From contig CM070904.1 of assembly GCA_036417435.1 (NCBI GenBank), forward strand, positions 65,564,908 to 65,628,907: DNA of 64,000 bases, given 5' to 3'. The stretch's first letter is position 1. The number at the start of each line of letters is the position of its first letter. Made by a program: the position numbers and the translations under genes. Below are positions 1-10,965 of the stretch, piece after piece. The notes below the pieces were generated by a model. The model saw nothing but the letters and a program-made list of their open reading frames with translations, searched no databases and was not told the origin of the DNA. Source of the DNA: Inia geoffrensis. Its lineage: Eukaryota; Chordata; Mammalia; Artiodactyla; Iniidae.

Positions 1-1236
1 ACAGCTTCCACCCTCACAAGATCCATCAGGGAAAAGATGGTTTGGAAATCAGGCTGCCCATCTATATATGTCATTTTATCTATTCCTCAAGGACTGCTGA
101 GGGCAGGAAACTCGCATTTTGACACAGGCACATCAATGCTTATATAAAGTGAATAGCCCCTGAAAACGTATTTTTCCCTTTAACAGTTCACCTTGCATGA
201 AGAGGAGCTTTGACTTTGTGGGGAAGTTCATGCCCTTTACTTTAGATTATTTATGGTTTCTTACTTCACTGGGTGATAATCAACATAAGGCGTATTTCTC
301 ATGTTTGGAGCTCACACTCCTCAATGCAGTACCTGGGAAGATAACATAGGACAAGAACACCTTCCCCCTTTCTCCTTCCTAGCTGCAGTATATGACTTGA
401 TTTTAATTTAGCCATTTCAGTCTTTTAACCAGTTAAACCTAATCTTCATTCCAGAAACTGTCCACTTCCTGCTGCATGCATTGAATAGTTCCAAAAGAAT
501 TATAAGGACAAATTATGGTTGCCAAGAACTTCCCTTGCCACGTTAGAGAACTGAGAAAAAAGGCGTGACAGAGGATAGCATCTGATTAGCTCGAACATGC
601 TGCAGAAATGATTGGTGTAAGTTTCACCATAGATTTAGAAAGCACTGTGCTTAAGCATCCAGTGAGATTTGCATACCTGAGGAACGGCAGTTTAAACAGC
701 GGAGTGTGAGGTCAATCAAGAATAACTAGTTAAGAAATTCAATTGATAGCTATTTTCCTCATGCTTTTTTTATACTTATGATTTAATCTCAGTTGATCTG
801 AACTGCTATTAGTAGGTACTGATAGAATCAAAAGCTTAGGTTACATTCACACATTAGCCTGTTAAACATTGTTCTACCTCTTTAAGGTAACTATACTCGT
901 TTCTTTAAAAAGGACAAAGGTCTTTTTACCTTCCTTTTTTTCCCACATTTAAAATAATAGTACCATAAGCATTGCTAATTTATGTCAGCCTCAATTCTAA
1001 TACTTTCCACTAGTCTGTGTTTAGTTGCTATCTTGATATTGTGTTTGCAGATGGTTCTAGTCTCTAAAAGAGAATTCACGAGTAAAGACGTGTGATGCAA
1101 GCATTTGTATCCTATCTGCTATTTCAGCAAAAATCATTGATCTCTAAGTCCACTATTTTAAAGTTTCTTCGCTTCTCTTTTTTCTCTCCCTTTTGTCCCT
1201 TCCTCTCCTCTGTCCTATTTTTTTTAATGGTTGTAG
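1..1236. other. AT-rich unassigned sequence
   Basis: I recognise no repeat family and no convincing exon here. The last 70 bases are a long pyrimidine-rich tract leading to an AG, discussed under the candidate exon that follows. The short open frames do not resemble any protein family I know. Confidence 0.5.
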
Positions 1237-1368
1237 GTACCTCAGCAAGGACAGATGCTTCATGGGAGTCTTGTCAGTCCCCTGCCATAAGTCCCCACTA
1301 TTCCCCTGTCTTTTCTCCTGATTCAGGAGAATCAGAATCTCATGCAAAACTGCCAAGTACTATAGCCA
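1237..1368 (+). other. candidate internal exon (unidentified gene)
   Basis: The sequence shows a C/T-rich tract from about 1165 to 1226, then ttgtag as a possible 3' splice site, 132 bases, and then GTGAGT as a possible 5' splice site after ...TAGCCA. A second AG at 1245 would give a 123-base version. Both lengths are multiples of three. One frame is open across the whole segment and would put a phase-1 intron on each side; its product is rich in Ser and Pro, with the stretch SPHYSPVFSPDSGESES. The other two forward frames contain stops. I do not recognise the peptide. By chance a 64-kb window will contain some well-placed splice-like signals, so this is only a candidate; it could equally be a non-coding exon or nothing. 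Confidence 0.25.
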
Positions 1369-3694
1369 GTGAGTAGACACTGCCCAGTATAATTCTAATC
1401 TCTGTATTTTACCTCAAAGTGATCAATTGGTAAGACTGGGAATATGGGAACTCAAGGAAATTATGGATGTATCTAATTAGGCAACCTAAAAATATTCATA
1501 CATTTAGAGGACTATAATTTATAGTTTTTGATTGTAGCACAGGTAATTTTTATTACATTTACAGCCATTTTAACCATCATAAACATAGTAACAAATGTGA
1601 TCATTTTTCATATTTCTTCAAAAAAATGATACTCTAATTGAACAGGGTTTAAAAAAAAAATCCCACATGGAGATGACAAAATAAAATAAAAGTGTATTTA
1701 TATGAACATATTGACAGATAGTAATGTCCAAAAATACTACTTATAAAGAATGTCGTAGTCAGTAGCAAGAGACCTCAGTCTACCACTAACTAACATTTGA
1801 AAGTATTTTAATCATGAACATCTCTAGCCCTTGGTTTTCTCATAGGTAAAATGATGAAAGTGGATAAGATATAAAGATCTTCATCACACAAAAATTCTAG
1901 GGCTTCCTTGTTCTTGCTTAATGGTGTAAAAACATATAGTTTTATAATAAACTTTAAATTCAAGACACTGCACTTTTGAAGTTCTGAAGTAGAGTCAGAG
2001 AAGAATGTCTGATACAGAAGGAAAGCATCATCTTTCTCTTCAGATGCTTCTCCAAACTTGATGAGCAGCATAAATGCCTTACAACTCCACTGTTGTCATT
2101 TTGCTTGTGGCTTCTGTGGCATCAAATACTCAGCCTCCTGTCATCAGACTTAGCAAACTCAGGCCACTAAAAGGCAAGACTTTTAAGGCTCAATGGCACC
2201 CCATATGACATCTTACTATGTTTCACTTCACTCTGGGAAGACTGCTGGTTAGTTAACTGAAAACTCTGGGTTGGTATAGCTCATAAATTGCTAACTATTA
2301 GCACCTGAAGTTATAGATATGGAACAACGCAAAACAAGACAAAAAAATATATGCCCAATAAATGAAAGAGAACATAGCACATTTAATTTACATCAGTACA
2401 CTCCTTGGATCTATTGGCTATCAACAGTGGTAGGTGGTAAAAAGATATCACCAATATATGTAATGACAGAACATGTTTTTAATATTATACAGCAATTAAA
2501 AACACTTCTAAAAAAAGGATAACTATGACCCAACCGTCAGAAGTATGAGTGATAACTGGCACATTGTTTAATTGATTTTACTTTTTAAAAGTTAATTTCT
2601 TTACTTTTTATTATTAGTCATGTATTGTAGCATTAAAATTAACATAAAGGTGAGGATAACACATGAACTTTATATGTCATCTTATTAAAATGAAGCTATT
2701 TTTAATACTTTAAGAGGCCTATCAGAAAACACAATTTATATCCTTAAAGTATATTTTGTCAGTTTCAAGTATAATTTTTGCATTCATATTCTTTTATGAA
2801 TTTTAATGGAGACACTTAAATTGTAATTATTCCTCTCAGCTCAAATGCAGGTAACAAATGGAATTCAATCAGTGTTTGCGCATAATGACCATCATTAAGA
2901 GAGAAATAATAATGACATTCTCTCTGCATTAAACTTGCAGACTCTTTACACAATGATCTGAATCCCATTATTGATCTCCATGGAGATATGCAATTGTCAC
3001 CTATTCTGCATAATATCTGAATGTTAAATACATTTGTTTGGAACAAATATTTTAATGAATACAGTCAGTTCCACTTAATTAGCTATCTGATAACTGAATA
3101 TTTTTACTTAATAATTCAACTTGGAACATCAAAATTGTTCTATTTTCTATTCAAATGCACTTGAGATTAGTCACAGATATTCGTTTGAATGTTCATAAAA
3201 TGTATGTGGAGTTTAAAATTCCCCTTGGCTTTCTTTGAAGTACATCCATTAGAGGGACAGTGAAGAGGTATTTTTCATCTGTTTGAAATTATTTTTTCCC
3301 CTCAGTGTTGTTTAAAATAACCTCTTAGAAGCTTACTTGTAAAATGTGTTTTCTGACCAAACTCCTTCTGCCATCTAACTTTCTTTTATCATAGAATTGT
3401 TCATAAGAATGCCACTATTCACATTTGCTTACATACATACATTTTTAATGTGGGCATTTGGTTTGGGGAAGAAAATATGAATAAAATATTGAATTCACTT
3501 GTGCAGAAAGCTCTAGGAAAGTCATAATTGGTGAATATTTAGCCTATTGTATTGATACTTTAAGAAAGAGAATCCAAAATAATATTTGTAATAATAGTAA
3601 TAATAAACATTATGAATAATGACCAGATTAATTTTTTGGCCATGGGTGAAGTGTTGCAGACCAGCATCAACACACTATCTTTAGGTAATGTAGT
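1369..3694. other. AT-rich unassigned sequence
   Basis: No repeat family, RNA gene or coding exon was recognised. The stretch is AT-rich with short A or T runs. The open frames on both strands are under 90 codons and look like chance ORFs. Confidence 0.5.
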
Positions 3695-4433
3695 ATCAAT
3701 TAATTCCACAGATGTTTGCTGAGCACCAACCACGAGTCCAGCATTGCACCTGAGAGTGATGAAAACGTAATGAGTAAGACACCAGGCCTGGCTGCCAGAA
3801 ACTCATCATCTGGTGAGAAGAAATTTACTCATACAATAAGTTTTGACACAGGTGACAAATGCCAGTGGTTTGAAAGAAGTGCAGTAGGAGCATGGAGGTG
3901 GAAGTGATTGGTCCCATGGACCAAGAAAGAGCAGGATATCTTCAGAGAGATGGCAAACTTCTGCCAGGTTTAAAATATCAGTAGGAAGATTTTAGAATAA
4001 AATAAGTTGCATGAACAAAAACTTGGAGCCATAAGAGTATGTGGATTTTTATGAGTACTACAAGTGTCAGACCAGTTCAGCTAGGGTTTGAGGTGCATAG
4101 TGAGTGGTGTAGGGAGTGAGACTATAAAGGTTACTATGATAACTACAACTTATTAGGCATTTTCTAGGTTCCAGGAGCTTGACATATATCTCAAATTCTT
4201 GGTAAAACCCTGTACTATATCATTTCTATAAATAAGGAAGTTACATTTAGAGATGTTAAGTGACTTGCCCCATAGCACCTAACAGATAAGTAGTGAGGCT
4301 GGAATTCTGGACCAGGTCTATTGGTGTCTAAAGACTGAACTCCAAGTAGGGTTGAAATGAGGTTGGAAGGGCCTTGAATTGCATGATAAGGGAATTGGAG
4401 AAGTATTGAAGGATTTTCAGAGGGGATGATATA
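3695..4433 (-). repeat. L2 LINE fragment, antisense, 3' part
   Basis: The plus strand begins with the reverse complement of the typical L2 3' end (cagatgtttgctgagcacca, then an aatgagtaagac-like stretch), which in L2 is the AT-rich tail region with the run of words meaning 'attgagcgcctactatgtgcc'. Further on, gttggaagggccttgaattg and ggattttcagaggggatga match the antisense of the L2 reverse-transcriptase C-terminal region. A MIR-like segment lies within it at about 4131-4345, and the element continues beyond the Tigger insertion at 5312. It is heavily diverged with no open frame left. The family call is from memory of the L2 consensus. Confidence 0.6.
4131..4345 (-). repeat. MIR SINE, antisense
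   Basis: The segment reads like a reversed MIR: a left part like 'actattatcc...ataaggaa', then ttaagtgacttgccc, and then agtagtgaggctggaattctgg. These are the reversed MIR core and tRNA-related head. It lies inside an older antisense L2, so it inserted after the L2. Confidence 0.65.
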
Positions 4434-5311
4434 CAAGTAAGTTCCTTACATACAAATGAGTTCCTTTCTGAGAATGTGTTCGTAAGTCCGACCTGTTTGT
4501 AAATCCAACAAAGTTAGCCTAGGTACCCAACTAACACAATCGGCTATATAGTACTATACTGTAATAGGTTTATAATACTTTTCACACAAATAATACATAG
4601 AAACAAACAAACACAAAAAATAAAGAAAACATATTAAATCTTACAGTACAGTACAGCAGCTGGCATAGAGGGGCTGGCATCGAGTGAACAGGCAAGAAGA
4701 GTTACTGACTGGAGGAGGGAGAGGAGGTGGGAGATGGTAGAGCTGAAGGATCGTCAGCAGTAGGAGACGGAGGGCAAGCTGCAATGTCACTCATGCCTGA
4801 TGTTGATGGCACAGGTTCTGGTTCCTTGCTGGATTCAATTCTGTCTACCCTCTTGAAAAAACGATCCAGTGATGTCTGGGTAGTAGCTCTTTTTTCTCAT
4901 CACAGATGATACAGTAGCACTGGATTGCGTTCTGAACGGCTGCTGCAACCATCGGGTACCGTTCTACGCTCAGGTCCTGTGCCTCAGAAACTAATAGTGC
5001 CTCTTCAAATAACTGCCATTTCCTGCGTCGTGAATCTCTTCGGTTCTTCAGTTACTTCTTCTTCCTCTTGTCTCTCTTCGTCCTTTCTCTGGGCCTCCAA
5101 TTCCATCAGGTCTTCGTTAGTAAGCTCCTCGTGTTGCACAGCAACAGTACTGTACAGAAAAGTACACAAAATCACAACCACTTGTAGAGGATGCAGGCAC
5201 GTGATGATGTATGCCAGACACATGAACTAACTTACGTAATTGGACATGCGAATGCATGTTCTCATCTTTGAAAGTTCGCACCTTGAAGGTTTGTATGTAG
5301 GGGACTTACTG
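4434..5311 (-). mobile_element. Tigger-like (pogo/Tc1-mariner) DNA transposon, internally deleted
   Basis: The two ends are inverted: the right end, read on the minus strand, starts CAGTAAGTCCCCTACATAC, and the left end starts CAAGTAAGTTCCTTACATAC. This is the terminal repeat of a Tigger-type element. A TA dinucleotide precedes the left end, as expected for TA target use, but TC rather than TA follows the right end. The 878-bp length is well short of a full element (about 2.4-2.8 kb), so most of the transposase has been deleted. It sits inside an older antisense L2, whose sequence resumes after it. Confidence 0.8.
4680..5210 (-). pseudogene. Tigger transposase C-terminal remnant
   Basis: Read on the minus strand, the segment translates as pieces of the acidic tail of a Tigger transposase. 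One frame contains HEELTNEDLMELEAQ and EEEEVTEEPKRF at about 5040-5150. After one or more frame changes another frame contains TTQTSLDRFFKRVD and a Ser/Pro-rich end with PSALPSPTSSPSS near 4700-4900. In the family this tail follows the CENP-B-type DNA-binding and DDE catalytic domains, which are absent here. The element is therefore dead. No host use of the fragment is suggested by the sequence. Confidence 0.7.
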
Positions 5312-5560
5312 TCCCCTACAGATCAATAATTTAGAAAAGGAGTTTGGGTCATAGTGGGGAGGGTCAAATTAGAAGCAAGGAGATTTGAGACAAACATGCA
5401 AATTATGAGGTTGTTTTAATAACCCAAGTGGGATTACTTCAACTAGCAGAAAAACAATGGAAACAGAGGATAGGCTCAGTAGACTTCTTGCAATAAAATC
5501 AACAGAATTTGGTTTCAGCTTGGGTAGTTGAGAATATAAAAGTCATGAGGGAAGAAAGGA
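5312..5560 (-). repeat. L2 LINE fragment, antisense, continuation after Tigger
   Basis: The sequence runs on from the L2 broken by the Tigger: a ggtcatagtgggg-type stretch, then aattatgaggttgttttaataacccaag. That is the antisense of the L2 region encoding the DYCNSLL-like segment of the reverse transcriptase. It carries many substitutions and no open frame. Confidence 0.55.
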
Positions 5561-6009
5561 ATTTTATGTTCTCCTTCTATATCCCTGGAGATGGAGTAAG
5601 GTTTATACTAAAACAGTATAGTTTCCACAGATTGAAACTATGTTGATTTAAAAACACTTCAGTTTTTTTTTTTCTAGGAGGCCCTAGGAAAATTCAGCCA
5701 GGATATAGTTTTCCTTCATGTTCGCTTCCATTTTAGTGCCTTTTTTGTGTGATCTTCTATTTCTCCTCAGTACCTTGGCATCTAATGTGAAAAGAAGCAA
5801 TTTGATTAATTCACACATAAATACCAGCGTCTCAGTGCGTTAATCTTTCCAGCCCTGCTTAAGAGGGTGAAAGAAAATTGCTTCATGGAAGGCAACACTC
5901 AAAGCAAGAATTTAAAAATATCATTCACTTATTTATTAATTTCTTGAGTGTCAAGAATATTCCAGGTTCTTGGGATATAATGATAATTATGACACAGTCC
6001 ACATCACAG
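5561..6009. other. unassigned sequence with a short L2-like piece
   Basis: Most of this is unassigned. From about 5915 to 6000 the plus strand reads like the reversed 3' end of L2 (cattcacttatttattaatt, then a gagtgtcaagaatattccagg-like stretch), so a short antisense L2 fragment is likely. Confidence 0.45.
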
Positions 6010-6602
6010 GTGTTTTGCATGTGGGGCAGACGTGACTCTTTGGGAGCTAGAGTGTGGACTGTGGTCACCAGAATAAAGCTGCCCTTCCCACATAGATATC
6101 CATGCCCTTATCTCTGTAAACTGTTACTATGTTATGTTACATAGCAAATGGAACTTTGCAGATGGAATTGAGGTTATGGACCTTCAAATAGGGAAATTAT
6201 CCTAGATTATCTGGATGGGCCTAGTGTGTAACATAGGCCCTTAAAAGTGAAAGAGGAAGAAAGAAGTCATTGATAAAGGTGCAGCAGAGGAAGAGGCAGG
6301 AGAAATACGAAGCGTGAGCAGAACTCAACTCCCAGTTCTGGCTTTGCAAATGGAAAAAGAAGTCCCCAAGCCATAGAATATATGATCTCTAGAAGCTGGG
6401 AACCGCCCTTAGCTGAAGCTGAGGAAACCAGGATATCAATCTCATAACTGACAGGAACTGATTTCTGCCAACAATATGAATGAGCAAGAAAACAGATTCT
6501 CCCCTAGACAATCTGACCTACAGAACTGTAAGAGGAGGAACTTTCTAAGTTTTAAGTAGTTAAATTTGCGGTAATTTTCACTGCAGTAACAGAAAACATA
6601 CA
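6010..6602 (+). repeat. MLT1-type MaLR LTR (ERVL-MaLR)
   Basis: The order of recognisable words matches an MLT1-like solo LTR: atatccatgcccttatctct, gttatgttacatagcaaatg, gaactttgcagatggaattg, gggaaattatcctagattat, gatggcctagtgtg-type text, gattctcccctagacaatc and acctacagaactgtaagagg, then a degraded end with cactgcagtaacagaaaaca. It is an old retrotransposon promoter remnant with no coding capacity. About 600 bp is at the long end for the family; the middle may contain an insertion or expansion. Confidence 0.7.
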
Positions 6603-7240
6603 AATGGGAATAAAAATAATGTTTACCTTAAAAAGCTATGGAGGGTATTAAATATAATAATGCATTACTGTATCTGATGTGTTAAAAAAAAAACCGCTGA
6701 AAGCAATTAGCTATTACTTTTGTCATTATGTGACTGATTCTAAGTTTAGCCCTTGGCCCACAGAGGATTTTTCCATTTTGCTAGGAGTACCCTGGGGCAT
6801 GCCAGTCCTTGGTGTGCCTGGCCTACTGCCATCAGTTTCAGAAAGATGACTCTGAACCTTAGCTTAATTTAAAGGCAGACTTCCAAGTCCTCATATTCTT
6901 TTGGGGACTTGCTTCTTCCATGACTGATAGTGAGAATGCAATGAAGTCTAATTCTTTACAGAAAAGATACGAGTTTTGCTCTTTATCACACCTTCCCCCA
7001 ACAAAATGCAGTAGTTCTCAGAGACAGCTCAAATACAATTTATATTACTGAAGAGAACACTTCACTCTTTAGTCAGAGATCATCTGCATTTAGGTCAATG
7101 GTATGTCATAATCTCTCCCAAGGAACAATGGAATTAGTGTTTGCTTTATACTAAAACAAATTCAGGTGTTTAGTTTAGCACAGAGAAAAATGTGATTTCT
7201 CACTTGTTTTGCTGCTCAGGTCCCATCCCTCTTACTGAGG
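6603..7240. other. unassigned sequence
   Basis: No repeat, RNA or coding feature was recognised. Confidence 0.5.
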
Positions 7241-7750
7241 CAATCACATTCTTTTTTTGTTTTGAGTGGGTCGCCTGTAGTAGACATTATTGGTACCCAG
7301 CCCATGTCTAATTGTATTTTACCATCTCAGTGAAGAATGGTCCAACTTCTAAGTGCCAACATCTATTAATACATCTCTGCCTGAGGGGCTTCCTCTGGTT
7401 TCCAGAGTTTCTTCTCTCTTTGTGACTGGCAGGACAGGGTGCTAGGGAATTAACTCCTTCAGGAATGTGTCTCAGTCAGTGGCTGATGGGAGTTGGGGTA
7501 TAAATTTCCCATCTCTTTCAGATGGAGGTAATTGCAGTTTCCCAGTAAGATTCTGCTTCAGCTACCAATAGTGGCAACTTGCTCAATGAATTACCACTTA
7601 CTGGCTACCTTCCCTTCCTGTCTAACCTCATCACTTCCCCATCAGTGTTTCTTGAGATTGCCTTCCAGATAAACTGTTTGCACGTGAATCATTGTCTCAA
7701 GATTGGCTTCTAGAGGAAAACCAAATAGGATACGAACTTTTCCCTGCTCC
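7241..7750 (+). repeat. possible LTR-type repeat, unclassified
   Basis: The end of this segment (cagataaactgtttgcacgtg, gtctcaagattggcttctag, aaaaccaaatagg) resembles the terminal part of an ancient mammalian interspersed repeat that I associate with LTRs, but I cannot name the subfamily. The start is not defined. A repeat-library search would decide. Confidence 0.35.
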
Positions 7751-7934
7751 CAGTGGATGTGCTTTGGTTGAAGATGACTGATCTTATTACTTCCAAGGAT
7801 GGAGCATGTGATGCATCCCTAAACCTGAGTGCATCCAATCCTCTCTGTCTACCTAGCCCCTGCCCATAACTAGTTTAGAGATAAGAACATGACACCGTCA
7901 GAACCAGTGACTATAGATATTATTAACTGGTAAT

Positions 7935-8165
7935 ACAGTGAATAAATATTTTCATCACATAGTATACTATGTTCCGGGTATAGTCCAGGTACTACTGGAG
8001 TAAAACAAAAAACAAAAAAACCCCCCAAAAACCCTGAATTTATGTGCTGCACCCCTTCTGTAATCTTACTGTCTAGGAGAGAGATAATTATTAAACAAAT
8101 ACTTATTCAAATATAATATGTAATTACAATTGTGAAAAGTATTGTTTCAGAAAAATAAAGTGTAT
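7935..8165 (-). repeat. L2 LINE 3' fragment, antisense
   Basis: The plus strand shows the reversed L2 3' end in a degraded form (cagtgaataaatattttca, then the equivalent of '...ttccgggtatagtccagg', then gagagagataattattaaac). The A/C run at about 8009-8035 is a local simple-sequence expansion. Confidence 0.5.
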
Positions 8166-8488
8166 TATAATTTTTAAATGAAAATGGCTTTCAACTTTTA
8201 GCAGTCCATTAAGGTTTAAAAAATTCAGAAGTTTTAGATATGGTAACCTGATTAATATACTATTACTAAAATAATAAAAGTAGCATCTTAGTACCAACAC
8301 AACTTTTCACCATAGTTTTTAATTTCTGACTGCTCAGACTAAGACGTACAGATCATAAAATGAAATGACTATTTCAATATAGTAGTGAAGATTACTTTCA
8401 GTTATATGAATATCTATCTGCCTTGGATATTCATTATTTATAAGCTTTGGTTATATCTGTCAGGAAACATAGGAAGTGATTATTGAAT
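8166..8488. other. AT-rich unassigned sequence
   Basis: Nothing recognised in this stretch. Confidence 0.45.
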
Positions 8489-8493
8489 GTACT

Positions 8494-8844
8494 TATCTTA
8501 GTCTGTTTGGGCTACTATAACAAAATACTCTAGGCTGAGTGTCTTATAAACAACAGAAATTTATTTCCTACAGTTTTGGAGGCTGGAAGTCTGATATCAG
8601 GTTGCTAGATGGTTGGGTAAGGGCCCTCTTCCAGATTATAGACTTCTTGCTGTGTCCTCACATGGTGGAAGGGGCTAGGGAACACTGTGGGGTCTCATTT
8701 TTAAGCGCACTAATCCTATTCATGAGCACTCCACTGTCATGCTCTAATCACTTCTCAAAGGCCCCACCTCTTAACATCATCACATTAGGCGTCAGGATTT
8801 CAACACATGAATTTTGAGGGGACACAAGCATTCAGACCATAGCA
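8494..8844 (-). repeat. MaLR solo LTR (MLT1/MST-like), minus strand
   Basis: The plus strand is the reverse complement of a MaLR LTR: tcttagtctgtttgggctac, caacagaaatttatttccta, ttttggaggctggaagtctg, cttgctgtgtcctcacatgg, caaaggccccacctcttaac and aatttgaggggacacaagca-like text ending in catagca. The 5-bp words gtact at 8489-8493 and 8845-8849 flank it exactly, the target duplication size expected for this class. No internal region is attached, so this is a solo LTR. Its outer TG has changed to TA at the left edge. Confidence 0.8.
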
Positions 8845-8939
8845 GTACTTTTGACCAGCAATAAAGAATTAATTAGATAAGTGAAATTCATAAAAACTGA
8901 AGGGAAAAAGTGACCATGTCATCTGGAAGTCCCTGATTC

Positions 8940-9050
8940 TCGAAAAAGAAAAAGAAAGAAAGGAAGGAAGGAAGGAAGGATGGAAGAAAAGAAAAGGAAA
9001 GGAAAGGAAAAAGAAAAGAAAAGGAACAGAAAAGAAAAGAAAAGAAAATG
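8940..9050 (+). repeat. GAAA/GGAA purine microsatellite
   Basis: About 110 bases contain only A and G apart from a few interruptions, built from GAAAA, GAAA and GGAA units. The minus-strand open frame made of Phe, Leu and Ser is just this repeat translated. Confidence 0.9.
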
Positions 9051-9278
9051 TGTACATTGTCAGGTCAGTTAAGCTCCCAGCTAAACTGATAATACCCCCA
9101 GCAGGTTAGGCTCTAATTAACTGGTTTCTCCTAAGGGTAGGCCCGGTTAAGAAGAGAGTGCTGTGTCATATTTCAAAATGATTCCCTTTCGTCTCCTGCT
9201 TGAAGCATGAGGCACTTTTTTTGTCCTCTATGTACTGTGAGCACTTGGTTGAGATTGTGGAGATAAAACTCACAGAAG

Positions 9279-9481
9279 GGCTTCCCTGGTGGCGCAGTGG
9301 TTGAGAGTCCGCCTGCCGATTCAGGGGACACGGGCTCGTGCCCCTGTCCGGAAAGATCCCGCGGAGCGGCTGGGCCCGTGAGCCATGGCCGCTGAACCTG
9401 CGTGTCCGGAGCCTATGCTCCGCAACGGGAGAGGCCACAACAGTGAGAGGCCCGCGTACCGCAATAAACAAACAAACAAAA
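9279..9481 (+). repeat. CHR-1-type SINE (tRNA-Glu derived)
   Basis: The element starts ggcttccctggtggcgcagt, carries the box-A/box-B-like tRNA head, continues through the tRNA-unrelated body (ccatggccgctgaacctgcg), and ends in an A-rich tail. The 14-bp word aaaactcacagaag at 9265-9278 is repeated at 9482-9495, a perfect target-site duplication. The body is close to the other copies in this window apart from a short deletion near 9361 (reading gatcccgcggagcgg). The minus-strand ORF here is a shadow of the SINE. Confidence 0.93.
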
Positions 9482-9495
9482 AAAACTCACAGAAG

Positions 9496-10379
9496 TGTGG
9501 GACCCGCCTATGACTGGGTTGCCCTGGAGTCTTTCACTCTCAGGCTTATCCATGCTGAGTTTCTAGGAGTTTGTTAATTCCAGGTAAGGTTTTCCTATCC
9601 AGGCCTTGGTTCCCATGGCAATTTCCCCTGTGCGTCTCTGCTCAGGTAAACCCTGACTCCCTGTATTCGCCTGTCTCTCCAGTCTTGGGGGAAGTAGTTT
9701 TCCCTGGGTCTTTCCCCTCTCTTTGGGATCCAAGAATAGTTGTTAATTTTTCAGTCTGCTGAGCTTTTTACTTATTAGGGCAGAGTGCTTCCAAACCCCT
9801 TAACATGTGGAACTGGAAACCAGAAATCGTTTTCTTAAACTTTGACATTAGTTCCTGAACTTTATTTTCCTTCTAACATATTTTTTTTTATCAGTTCAGA
9901 GTCCATCTATCATTCCATAGAGTTTATATATTATTTAATTTCTTTAGCATGAAAGTAGTTTCTGCCTATAAAAATTGTCAGTTTCACATGGTAAATGATT
10001 AAAGATTACCTCAAATGTATACTTCTCTATATGAGTATTGTTTCCATAAAAAATTTTTAAAAATCTCTATACTTTAGCATATTATATTATTCTGTTTACT
10101 TACACATTTTTATAAGCCTCAAATTATGTTTTCTTTTTTGAAATTTTCTCTATTCCCCTCATTGAATAGACATATGTCCATGCAGAATAATTACTTGCTA
10201 AACAAATTAGAGAGCAAATATTGTTTTCTCCTCTGTCTTTAATTAACAACAGTTTAAACCTACTTCTTCTTTTCCATTCTTGTATTTTAACTTGAGGGTT
10301 TATTTCTTCAAACAGTAACCTGAGGAAGTATCAAGAATGCCAGAGTAACAAACTCTGTGAACTTTGTTTAGTTTGATTA
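9496..10379. other. unassigned sequence
   Basis: AT-rich sequence. The first 280 bases are richer in C and T and contain small open frames without recognisable homology. No repeat was identified with confidence. Confidence 0.45.
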
Positions 10380-10608
10380 TTCATTTAGGTAATATTCAAT
10401 GCATAGGAGGATCTTGATTTTTTTAAAAAACCCAATCTGACAATTTCTGCCTTTTCATTTTAGTGGTTAGACCATTTACAATTAATATAATTATTGGTAT
10501 GATTTAAGTTTAAATTTATCCTCTAACCATTTGTTTTCCACTTTTCTCATCTGTTCTTTATTCCTTTGTTCCTCCTATCTTGACTTATTTTGGATTTAGT
10601 ACTTTATT
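10380..10608 (-). repeat. old L1 fragment, antisense (ORF2 5' region)
   Basis: The plus-strand words caatctgacaatttctgcct, ttagtggttagaccatttac and aattaatataattattggta are the reversed start of an old L1 ORF2. The same element resumes at about 12741, on the other side of the younger L1 insertion. Confidence 0.6.
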
Positions 10609-10965
10609 TTTTTCACATTTTTATTGGAGTATAATTGCTTTACAATATTGTCTTAGTTTTTGCTGTACAACAAAGTGAATCAGCTATACGTATACATATA
10701 TCCCCTCCCTACTGAGCCGTCCTCCCACCTTCCCTATCCCACCTCTCTAGGTCATCACAAACCATGAAGTTGATCTCCCTGTGCTATGCAGCAGCTTCCC
10801 ACTGGCTATCTATTTTACATTTGGTAGTGTATATATGTCCATGCCACTCTCTCACTTTGTCCCAGCTTACCCCTCCTGCCCTGTGTCCTCAAGTCCCTAC
10901 ATCTGCATCTACCAAATGCCTCAAGTCCCTACATCTGCATACTACCAAATGCTTCATTTGCTACG
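10609..10965 (-). mobile_element. L1 3'UTR, antisense arm of a composite L1
   Basis: After a T-rich start, the plus strand reads tattggagtataattgcttt and tgctgtacaacaaagtgaat, the reversed L1 3' end, followed by the reversed 3'UTR (gtcatcacaaaccatgaagt, gtgctatgcagcagcttccc). At about 10890-10955 a 33-bp unit beginning ctcaagtccctacatctgca occurs twice in tandem. The arm then stops abruptly at 10965, where sense L1 sequence begins. The word agtactttatttttt at 10598 and a similar one at 12725 could be the target duplication of the whole composite. Confidence 0.75.

Noticed and set aside
8940..9050. Purine repeats as a possible CRISPR-like or regulatory array
   Set aside because: There are no spacers; it is a simple microsatellite, and CRISPR arrays are not expected in animal nuclear DNA.
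8869..9057. Phe/Ser/Leu-rich minus-strand frame resembling a signal peptide or membrane protein
   Set aside because: It is the GAAA/GGAA microsatellite translated.
9279..9481. tRNA gene signals (box A/B) at the SINE heads
   Set aside because: The tRNA-like part is the head of CHR SINEs with poly(A) and target duplications; no complete cloverleaf of a functional tRNA was seen.
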